Below, one piece after another: positions 33,180 to 40,406 of a stretch of DNA of 40,406 nt. The DNA lies in NCBI RefSeq assembly GCF_001039355.2, contig NW_019775874.1, positions 90,411 to 130,816 on the forward strand, given 5' to 3'. Within the stretch, counting starts at the first letter, position 1; each line of letters begins with the position of its first letter. The DNA comes from Lingula anatina (taxonomy: Eukaryota > Brachiopoda > Lingulata > Lingulida > Lingulidae). The notes beneath the pieces were generated by a model that searched no databases, had not been told where the DNA came from, and saw only the letters and a program-made list of their open reading frames with translations. The position numbers were made by a program, and so were the translations under genes.

Positions 33180-33917
33180 TTAATGCTGTTGCAATTGCTG
33201 GAGCTCAACCACTGCCTCACGGATCGTATCGCTAACATGGGGATATGGTGTCTTCAAGGACTCCATGAATACATGGAAGGCATTAGGCCCACGAGTGGGA
33301 AGTATATCAAGTAATCGTTCTATGCGCTGTAACCGGGTTTTTTCTGACATGATAGTATCCTGCATATCATCGATTATAATCTTCTCCTAGAACCAAAGAA
33401 CAATTGACATGATGCTTAAAAATCTCTTTGTTCATACCCAGAGTTAAAGACATGCAGAACTTACCAGAGCCTTATACTATACACTTTTATATTTTAGCAA
33501 TTTATCATAAATCACCATGGTTTATCCTATCCGAACTTTAATTTCGAGATTTCTATTTTTATGTTGCAATTTAAATCCCAAGATACAAATAAATTTTAGC
33601 AACAAAAAAGGTTTATAGGTCGTAATTTTGTTAACGCTTTTGGAATACGGTATAGTGTTAAAAGTTCCAGGAAAATAAAATTGTTGATTGGTAAAGGTAT
33701 CATTCGTTCAGGACTTAATTAACAAACAGTGGATTTTTATTTCAATTATGTTTATATTTCAATATTTCAATTTCAAAAACACCTATGGGGGGGGGGGGGG
33801 TGGAGGGGGAGGTTTTGCAATAACCTGTATAAGATGACCCATCAAGTACTGAGGATCCAGGGTTTCACATAAATATACTCTGCATTTGATGAGAGCATCT
33901 CTGTGTATTTTCTCCAT
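33180..33917 (-). CDS. CARD-only protein, minus-strand gene
   Basis: Exon 33825-33917 (ATG, donor CAG/GTTATT) joins exon 33180-33386 (acceptor TTCTAG, stop TAA) in phase 0, giving 99 residues. It is almost entirely a CARD: LIKCRVYLCETLDPQYLMGH, then RIERLLDILPTRGPNAFHVF. The stop falls in what corresponds to the gene 3 linker. After it the frame stays open (SPVQSPDDPVQDE) to a phase-1 donor at about 33144, the same phase as gene 3. A third exon at about 32600-32757 would then be 3' UTR. By analogy with known CARD-only proteins it may act as a decoy or regulator of CARD assembly. That role is inference. Confidence 0.75.
33786..33801. repeat. Poly-G run
   Basis: About 15 G residues next to the donor of CARD exon 1. 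It is prone to sequencing and length error. Confidence 0.8.
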
Positions 33918-34309
33918 ATTGTTTTATAGGGCTCAGTTAAAGCTGCAAAGCAGCCTGAAACGAAGTTCATAAAATGGATAAAATTTAATTAAGTCGACTT
34001 ATATTTTATTGGTATAAAATCTGTTTAGAATGCAGTCTAATACAATGGAAACTGTGAGTTAAGGGAACGTGGAGTTCGTTAAAAAACAATCCTTATGTTT
34101 TTAATGGTTTAGCTGGGTGTGTCATCAGCACAATGACGCGAGCTATTTGACTGGTATATAACTATTTCTTTAGTGTTAAAGTGTGGCTAAATTTTAAGCA
34201 TGCCGGGTGGCATATTTATACACATTAATTGCGTGGCGAACGGGTCGCTCACACTCAGCCCAAGACGCCATAGTTCTATAGGTAATATAGGTCAAAAGTG
34301 AAAGTTAAT

Positions 34310-34505
34310 TATTAAGCGTTCGCACCTGTTCCTATTTTTATATCTTATTCTCACTCTCTGCTTAACAAAATCAATCAATCAATCAATTAATCAATCAATC
34401 AATAACAACAAAGGCTGTGTTACATGTATTAACTCGTAATGTTGTATTTGATGTCGGTCAATAATGGTTTATTATATTTAGTGACTGCTAGGCTATGTTA
34501 ACCAG
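34310..34505. repeat. Repeat R2, third copy, with (ATCA)n
   Basis: Shares TCTCACTCTCTGCTTAACAA-type and AATGTTGTATTTGATGTCGG blocks with 30476-31000. It contains an ATCA/AATC microsatellite at 34371-34402. Confidence 0.5.
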
Positions 34506-34760
34506 GTAGGTGGTGAATTTACCAGAAACTTTTTACATATGAGGTCAACTGCACTCATAACTAAACATGCCGGTTTTCCAAGAAGCTTGATTGAACCTGT
34601 AAACTGGTTCAATGTATCCCCACAGCAGCAGTCAAAAGAGCGAAAAACAAAATAACAGTAAAAAGGTTACAATACCTACAGTTGTTTTGCTTTAATATTT
34701 GTAATAGGGCCTACCAGAACACATTGTTAACAACTGCTAAAAGCCAAGCAAGCGTCTTAC

Positions 34761-34840
34761 CTAAAACGCGTCTTCAGATGTATCTAAATATATGCGTTGA
34801 TATCCTTTCCTCTTTCCTCAGTTTTCGGGATGGGCTTTTG
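34761..34840 (-). other. Candidate untranslated first exon of minus CARD-only gene
   Basis: It ends at donor GTTTTAG/GTAAGACGC. The body contains AACTGAGGAAAGAGGAAAGG, AATATATCGG-like and TATTTAGATA, matching in reverse the plus-strand exon at 36070-36133. The acceptor for this leader is TTTGCAG at about 33946 or GTTTCAG at about 33957, just before ATG 33917. Confidence 0.45.
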
Positions 34841-34909
34841 GTTGTATTCGCGTCGTTGATACCTCTGAGAACTGAAATGTTGATGTCCTCAAGTCTCACC
34901 CAGGCGGGA

Positions 34910-35112
34910 AAAAGTTAACGCCGTGCTGCTGAGGTATCTGGGACAACAGTTATTTGATTTCAATCATAAAAGACGCCCAAAAAAGGGCATTCGCCAGTTT
35001 GAACAACACATTTCAAAGAAAAATACACAAAGACCTGCTGATTGCCACAGGGTAAGGTGTTTGAATACGTTAGATAGAACATGCTAACCATAAGAATTTG
35101 CATTGAAGGTTA
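34910..35112. repeat. Repeat R3, first copy
   Basis: AAAGTTAACGYCGTGCTGYTGAGGTATC, TTCGCCAGTTTGAACAACAC and CACAAAGACCTGCTGATTGC recur at 35718-35850, and GGTGTTTGAATACGTT with CATGCTAACCATAAGAATTT recurs at 36138-36181. A short frame (QKRAFASLNNTFQRKIHKDL) is kept in both main copies, so it could be a coding relic. No family is recognised. Confidence 0.5.
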
Positions 35113-35559
35113 CAAACCACTATTAAAAATCCCATTCACTTCCATTGTAACGTTTAATTCTCTTAAAAATATTTTCCATGCATCAACAAACACAACACTT
35201 CAGGTTTAAATACTTCTATTCAAGGCCTAAACAATATTAAAAAATCAGGGTACATTAATGGCATAGCTTGCCAGTGACATGACATGACCCGTAAGGTGCT
35301 GCCGCCAGTCAGCCAAAATAAGCATTAAAATGCAACAGAGGGGAGGGCATGTAAAACTGGCCCCAGGCAGTAACATTTCACTCTGATATGAAAAATAACA
35401 CATCAAATTAAAGGTAAATGAACAAATTTATTTCTAAAATTTATTTCAAAATTTTCAAATGATCCAAAATTGAAAAATAAACTCATTTTTCTCTTATATG
35501 CAAATCTTCTTGATTCAAACTTGCTAAACAAGGAAGGCCGGAAGTGCCGTATAGGTATA

Positions 35560-35870
35560 ACCTGAAAAGACAGATGTCTGAAGTCAGTTTTGTTAATCAC
35601 CCATCTGAAAGTGACTGTAGAATTTACATGTTTGACCATCTTCATAATCGGGCATCATTTATTTTGCGTGCAGTTGGCTCAATATCTAAAACCTTTCAGT
35701 ATTAAATCTAGACTTAAAGTTAACGTCGTGCTGTTGAGGTATCGAGGCACCTGTTATTGTGCTATCATAAAAACGTCACAAAAAAGGGAATTCGCCAGTT
35801 TGAACAACACGTTTCAAAGAAAAATGCACAAAGACCTGCTGATTGCCCCAACGTCACCTGCTGACTAAGC
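35560..35870. repeat. Direct repeat of 36180-36345 joined to repeat R3
   Basis: GTCTGAAGTCAGTTTTGTT, GCCCATCTGAA-like, GTTTGACCAT and CATCGGGCATCATTT-like blocks occur here and at 36180-36345 in the same orientation and order. The second part (35718-35850) matches 34910-35040. The result is a mosaic of duplicated blocks. Confidence 0.55.
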
Positions 35871-36073
35871 AAATAAGGTGAGCATGTAATGCCTTGGCGA
35901 ATTGCCACCTTCAATTATACTGCAGCAATATTTAACCTTTATGAGAATAAAGATGTTTGAAAAAATAATAAAGTCTAACGTTTACTTTTGGTCTCGTTTT
36001 ATAGTTAAGGAAGGACTCGAGGTAGTCAACATTTCAGTTCTCAGAGGAAATATATCCGAAAAGCCTACCTGAA

Positions 36074-36133
36074 AACTGAGGAAGGGGAATATATCGGCAG
36101 GAAGATATTTAGATATCCTAAAAATTATTAAAA
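36074..36133 (+). other. Candidate untranslated first exon of plus CARD-only gene
   Basis: AACTGAGGAAGGGGAATATA and TATTTAGATATCC end at donor AAAA/GTAAGG. They match the reverse complement of the minus gene's leader exon. The next acceptor is TTTGCGTTTCAG at 37752, 37 bases before the ATG. Confidence 0.4.
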
Positions 36134-36179
36134 GTAAGGTGTTTGAATACGTTCTAGAACATGCTAACCATAAGAATTT

Positions 36180-36345
36180 GCACTGAAAAGGCAGACGTCT
36201 GAAGTCAGTTTTGTTTATCGCCCATCTGAACGTGGCTGTAGGGATACATTGTAAGAGTTTACAGGTTTGACCATATTCATCATCGGGCATCATTTGGCAG
36301 TTGACCCAATATCTAAAAGCTTTCAGTATTAAACCATTCAGTTTA
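36180..36345. repeat. Direct repeat, partner of 35560-35716
   Basis: Same order of blocks as 35560-35716. On the minus strand both code for TFRWAINKTDFRRLPFQ-like peptides, but the frames are otherwise unrelated, so I treat it as a DNA repeat. Confidence 0.55.
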
Positions 36346-36562
36346 TCCTCAAGCAAAATAACCACGCACCTGGCTGTATGAGCTAGCAGTTACTGCATAA
36401 GTCATTATTTACGGACATTTCAAAAAAGTACTGTACTGGTATTATATCTCAGTTGTTTTCTTTGTCAAGTGCTTGAAGCATAACTTGATGCTGAACACGA
36501 ATCTGATAGACATCCTTTTAAACGACTATGAATTGCGCCTGTGCATGGACGTTTTTCAAAAT

Positions 36563-36736
36563 GGGGCTGTAGCGATAGTCCGAAGGTTCAATAGTCCTAA
36601 GGTTCATTGGTCCGAATGTTCACTATAGAACCTTCGGACCAATGAACCCTTGATAAAAAAAATCCATAAAAGTGTTACCACTTTTCGGACCAATGAACCT
36701 TCGGACCAATGAACCTTCGGACTATTGCGACGCCCC
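36563..36736. mobile_element. Mutator-like MITE with exact 9-base target duplication
   Basis: The ends GGGGCTGTAGCGATAGTCCG and (reversed) GGGGCGTCGCAATAGTCCG are inverted repeats continuing AAGGTTCA. The core unit CGGACCAATGAACCTT is repeated in tandem. TTTCAAAAT flanks both sides exactly (36554-36562 and 36737-36745). Nine-base duplications are typical of Mutator-like transposases. It lies in the probable 5' intron of the plus CARD-only gene. Confidence 0.85.
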
Positions 36737-36745
36737 TTTCAAAAT

Positions 36746-37548
36746 GGCGGACAAGGCAGCCTACAAATATTTTTATCGATGATGATTAAAAGTACCACAC
36801 TGTATATCATCTTTAATGTCTTATGTTTTGGTTGTAGAGTCTATTTCACATCTGAGTACCGCCACTAGTGTACTGTTAAATTTCGATGTTAGGTCAGTTA
36901 GCAAGCGTGCTTTATATTTAATGACGTACATGTAGCCGATAGGACTACTGTTCAAAGTTCCATGGTTCCTATAGAATGGTAGATAGTCCAGCCTTCCAAG
37001 AATGGTAGATTTTTTAACCTAATTAATACTCGTAGCTTATATTTCTGATCAGAAATGGATCATGTGGCCCATTTTGCCTATGTAAACACCTGTTCCTCTT
37101 GGGTTTTTTTTAAGTTACTATTTACTCCACACTAATTCGATAAAATATTAGAGGTAATATCTTGTCTTTTAATATTTTGTTAGAAAAATATTGAAAATGA
37201 GATACAGTACAATAAGATCACTAACTTTTAAATAACGTGGTATCGAATAATTTTAAGTGACCTCTATCAAAGTATGGGTCCTATAGCGGTCCGTTCGAGG
37301 CACTGCTATGATCAATTTATGAATCAACATTTCATTGTGCATTTATTTGCTGAAAACATAAAGAAACGGTGCACATTTTGTATGAATAAAAAGTAAACAC
37401 TAAGAGAAAAACTTAAAGAGTTGGAAAGTTGTGGAAAAACGAGAGATGTGATGCATCAATGTGACATGATAAGTTAAAAAGGGGAGCTAAATTATTATTT
37501 TAAAATAAGAATAAACGAATTCATTCTTAGCCACGAAGAGAATGTATC
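36746..37548. other. Probable 5' intron of plus CARD-only gene, nothing recognised
   Basis: AT-rich sequence with no ORF or repeat that I can support. Confidence 0.4.
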
Positions 37549-37626
37549 TTACAGACTTTTAAGCCGGCCAAGTTGACAGTAATTTAGTGAGACTCCCCAG
37601 GGGGATATCTGTGGGAATGGTCTCTT
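37549..37626. mobile_element. MITE family M1, half copy C
   Basis: GCCGGCCAAGTTGACAGTAA, TTTAGTGAGACTCCCCAGG and ATATCTGTGGGAATGGTCTC are, in reverse, the first half of copy B (12178). The other half is missing, so it is a solo end left by deletion. Confidence 0.6.
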
Positions 37627-37788
37627 ATTAATGTTTAATTTTCTGTCGTAGTCCACGTTCCCTAAACCAGGCAACATTGCAAGCAGTTTTGTGCTTGTAA
37701 AATATTAGTAGGTTATATTCAGTTTTATTTTTGCTATTTATTTGCGTTTCAGACTACACTGCAAACCTAAATCAGCATTACATACGAT

Positions 37789-37913
37789 ATGGAGGAAAAA
37801 CACAGAAAAGTTCTCCGAAAATGCAGAGACTATTTATGTAAAAACCTGTATCCTAAGTTCTTTATCAACCGTCTTATAGAGGTTAAGTACCATGTAACCC
37901 TCAACCCTCCACC

Positions 37914-37956
<43 letters not shown>

Positions 37957-38356
37957 TAAAATATGGTTAATTTCCAACAGATTTAGATTTCAACTTTGTA
38001 AAAGAGTAATGTTTGTGAACTTCTGAAAGGCACGCGGCTAGTGATATATATAAAGAAATATCATTTTCTGGAAATTTTCTGTTTTATGTCAATTATTCTT
38101 TATTTTTGGGTTGTAGGAGGAGATTTTAGATAATGATATGAAGGATACGATTATGGCAGCAGAAACCAAAAAAGAGCAAATGGAAAGGTTCCTTGATCTA
38201 CTTCCCACTCGTGGACCCACTGCCTTCGATGCATTCATGAGCTCCTTGAAGAAGGACTATGGGTTTGTTATCAATGAAATCAACGCTAAATTGGCTGACC
38301 TCGAACAGGGACAAGCTCAGCCTGGTAACCCAGTGCAGGCAAGTGGAAATGACTAA
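37789..38356 (+). CDS. CARD-only protein, plus-strand gene
   Basis: Exon 37789-37881 (ATG in CATACGATATGG, donor GAG/GTTAAG) joins exon 38117-38356 (acceptor TTGTAG, stop TAA) in phase 0, giving 110 residues. CARD: VLRKCRDYLCKNLYPKFFIN, then EQMERFLDLLPTRGPTAFDA and SSLKKDYGFVINEI. The tail QGQAQPGNPVQASGND matches the start of the gene 3 linker (QAQPSNPPANPG) and then stops. A donor AAG/GTATAG right after the stop leads to an exon at 38678 that is homologous to the third exon of the minus-strand CARD-only gene. The gene is paired head to head with that gene. Function as a CARD decoy or adaptor is inference from family and layout. Confidence 0.8.
37915..37954. repeat. (TC)n microsatellite
   Basis: About 18 TC units in the intron of the plus CARD-only gene. 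Confidence 0.95.
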
Positions 38357-38677
38357 GGTATAGACATTAAGACAGGAACAGTGTAGAAAAAAGTATTTTA
38401 CACGAAAATATGCTTTCTTCTGGATTGCTGAGTCAAAAGATGACGTCTTGGTACGCAAACTGAGCAATTCTTTCATAAAATTAGTTTTCACTCATTCCAT
38501 CACTTCAGCAATATGTTGGACAGACTCCTTTACCAACTGATGATATTTAAGAACTCATTTTAACACGGGCATATATATCTGCTGTTATCTTGAAATAACC
38601 AGATTTTCCTCTTAAACATTCCAGATCCTAACAACTGCATTGACAGACATTTTCAAAATAAATTTCTTTTGTTTTAG

Positions 38678-38950
38678 GAATAGATGTATAGGAAAACGGA
38701 ACAAAGAGAACGCAGCCGAAGGAATATCTGCGGGATTTAAGTTCCATGGAACGAACAGTTATACCAATCTTTTGCTTATCATAAACTTTCAAAATATTTT
38801 GCCTGATTTTAGAATACATATTTGTTTTGTTTTACCGCTTCTTGCCATTAGCTCTTCACTGTGTGCTTGATTGTCAACAATGATTATGAAGAATCATCCT
38901 TGTAATAGAATACACTTCTTAGTTACAAATAAACTTTTCGTACTGTACAA
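38678..38950 (+). other. Probable 3' untranslated exon of plus CARD-only gene
   Basis: Acceptor CTTTTGTTTTAG at 38666-38677, then GGAATAGATGTATAGGAAAA CGGAACAAAGAGAACG, which resembles the minus gene's third exon (AGGGGAATAAATAAGTCGGA CAAAAGAGAGAAC). It ends near the AATAAA at 38928. Confidence 0.5.
38928..38933 (+). terminator. Poly(A) signal AATAAA for plus CARD-only gene
   Basis: AATAAA about 570 bases after the stop codon and inside the probable 3' exon, followed by T/GT-rich sequence (TTTTCGTACTG...TGGTTGTTT). Confidence 0.55.
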
Positions 38951-39832
38951 TCTGGTTGTTTATTTAATATTAAATATTAATAATTATAACATACACATAT
39001 AAATAAGTTGAGAATTATGATGAAATTATGCAATATATCATAAAAATCAATTGGCAAGGCAGAGGTTTTAAAGAAGCGTTGTATTGTCATTCCAAAAAGT
39101 TCTAATCTGAACATCTACGGAATTGACACCATTTTGACTCAAAAGTCTAATTATATCTGAATATCCTGAAGTCTTGTAATGTCACTTTATAAGGTTTTCC
39201 TAAGCAAGCAATGCAAATAATTCGTGACGTGGTTTTAAAAACATGTCTGTGTTTATTTGTCTTTGTGATTTCCACAGTGGTACTTGTAGAAAATATCAAT
39301 AAAATTGAAAAGACCGTCAAATTTCACCAAGTTTATACAAATTATCAGAGAAATCTCTTTTAAAGTCAAGTTTATTTTCTACAGGTTGTGTGATAGGCTC
39401 TCCTCAAGGGTCACAAATCTGTTCTGTGAGACATTGTCTCATTCTTGAGGAGGTGGTACAGATTATTGGGGGGGGGGGGGGGAGAAAGGAGTAGGTGTTT
39501 TGTCATGCCTCTTAAGTCACCTCCTGTTCTGCAAATCCCGCGGAAGAATGAGACATTTGTTGAAAATGCCCCATCTAGGACTGCAGCGTGCAGAAACGTG
39601 CCCGCCAACACGTTGTCTTTGTCGAAGAATAAAGATTTCTCATTGCTGATCATGATAAAAATAATAATTCAATTATCTACAGATCAGTCCACTTTTGGAG
39701 AGTTTTATGCCGACGTTGCTAATAACTTCTTTTTGCAACAGAATATGTTATTCCAAGATAGTTTTTGTTAAAGATTCGATGTTCATGAGGCATATAGAGC
39801 TTAATTGGCGCTCCGCCTCCTTCACCTTAATT
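38951..39832. other. Intergenic or 3' UTR sequence of CD225 gene
   Basis: Contains a G-run at 39469-39481. Open frames on both strands (39411-39653 minus, 39445-39771 plus) overlap and resemble no family I know. Part may be 3' UTR of the CD225 gene. Confidence 0.4.
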
Positions 39833-40300
39833 CTACACGTGAAGTGCGACGTTCCTCGCGCCGAATGCAACACCACATATAATTCCAATGAGAAGTATAG
39901 CACCAATAAACGATAGAATAATTAACCTTTCACAGTACAAGCGAGTTCTCTTCGCGCGTGTAAGATCACCTTGCTGAATTCCCTTTTTGTACTCTTCTTC
40001 TGTTTTCAATGCATAGATGAATGCAGGTATTCCAGTTGGAAAGAAAATTATAACTGAGATAGCCGACAATATTTTCAATCGTCTAGACTGTCTTTGTTTA
40101 ATGATTATATCTTCAGCGGGCTGAACGTCTCGTGTTTTGATAACGTTTTCATCTGATTGCGGTTGTTGAGAATCCGATTGCGTTGTTTTCTCCTCCAGGT
40201 GTATGTTTACCTGATCTACAGCCGTGTCCTTTATGTCCTTGTCGCGATTAGCGGACATTTCTGCTGTCGGTGGGGAAGATGACATCTCTTTCATCTCCAT
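39833..40300 (-). CDS. CD225/dispanin (IFITM-like) membrane protein
   Basis: One open frame of 155 residues, stop TAG. Residues 1-75 are polar and rich in Glu, Lys, Gln and Ser, so probably cytosolic. From about residue 76 come a hydrophobic segment (LKILSAISVIIFFPTGIPAF), a polar loop with EEEYKKGIQQGDLTRAKRTR and a second hydrophobic segment (LIILSFIGAILLIGIICGVA). This pair plus loop is the CD225 (dispanin) layout, including the basic loop after the first helix. Vertebrate IFITMs of this family alter membranes and restrict viral entry, but many dispanins have other roles. A 3' splice site (TTTTATTCTAG) lies about 20 bases before the ATG, so a 5' untranslated exon is likely upstream, outside the window. 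A 7-codon upstream ORF overlaps the start. Confidence 0.8.
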   Translation of the reverse strand: MEMKEMSSSPPTAEMSANRDKDIKDTAVDQVNIHLEEKTTQSDSQQPQSDENVIKTRDVQPAEDIIIKQRQSRRLKILSAISVIIFFPTGIPAFIYALKTEEEYKKGIQQGDLTRAKRTRLYCERLIILSFIGAILLIGIICGVAFGARNVALHV

Positions 40301-40314
40301 TGCTCTGTTTTCAT
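40291..40314 (-). promoter_or_regulatory. Overlapping upstream ORF at the CD225 start
   Basis: ATG at 40314 opens a seven-codon frame (MKTEQWR, TGA) that overlaps the main ATG at 40300 in another frame. Such a uORF can lower translation of the main frame. It lies right after the probable splice acceptor, so it belongs to the mature leader if that site is used. Confidence 0.4.
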
Positions 40315-40406
40315 AACTAGAATAAAAGAACCTTCACTGTAATTGTCGCCAATTGGGCAATATAAACACATGACAATGAAGCCCCAACACCCCCCCACAA
40401 AAAAAA

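Larger units (their letters stand above)
34840..36070. promoter_or_regulatory. Probable shared promoter region inside an inverted duplication
   Basis: The homologous first exons of the two CARD-only genes point away from each other across this interval. CTCTGAGAACTGAAATGTTG occurs at 34862 on plus and is repeated in reverse at about 36030. Other blocks recur directly (see the 35560 and 34910 repeats). A bidirectional promoter is likely but no TATA or initiator is obvious. Confidence 0.35.

Noticed and set aside
35982-36365. Minus-strand ORF of 127 residues sharing TFRWAINKTDF with the ORF at 35403-35645
   Set aside because: The shared peptide comes from a direct DNA repeat. The frames diverge outside it and overlap the inverted leader-exon copy.
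39411-39771. Overlapping ORFs on both strands between the plus CARD-only gene and the CD225 gene
   Set aside because: Neither shows a family signature. The minus one includes a Pro run made by the G-tract, and both could be chance.

Overview
This is animal nuclear DNA, not prokaryotic. It is AT-rich, with long introns, canonical GT/AG splice sites, many microsatellites and many small inverted-repeat transposons. The proteins (CARD, NB-ARC plus TPR, CD225) together with the dense MITE load suggest a marine invertebrate, such as a mollusc, another lophotrochozoan or an invertebrate deuterostome. I cannot name the species. I assembled the gene models by eye from open frames, splice sites, matching intron phases and comparison between paralogues inside the window.

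Layout: (1) 260-11512, minus strand: an NB-ARC/TPR STAND gene (gene 1). Its likely first exon codes for a membrane segment, and its roughly 7-kb first intron holds a nest of inverted-repeat transposons (4563-9691). (2) 11513-16330: intergenic DNA with MITEs and tandem repeats. (3) 16331-22570, minus: a second NB-ARC/TPR gene (gene 2), complete at its 3' end and lacking its 5' exons. (4) 23137-28612, minus: a third copy (gene 3), complete at its 5' end (CARD, Gly-rich repeat linker, transmembrane exon, NB-ARC) and cut off at an N at 23136. Genes 2 and 3 are nearly identical, introns included, so they may be one gene or two alleles split by an assembly join. (5) 32600-38950: two small CARD-only genes transcribed away from each other (minus at 33180-33917, plus at 37789-38356). 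They share homologous untranslated first exons around an inverted duplication. (6) 39833-40300, minus: a CD225/dispanin (IFITM-like) membrane protein.

How the genes may work together (inference): the receptors have the parts of an Apaf-1/NLR-type sensor. CARD would signal, NB-ARC would switch and oligomerise, and TPR would sense. An unusual membrane exon lies between CARD and NB-ARC. The two CARD-only proteins could be decoys or adaptors for the same CARD. With the CD225 gene beside them, the window looks like an innate-immunity or cell-death cluster that grew by tandem and inverted duplication.
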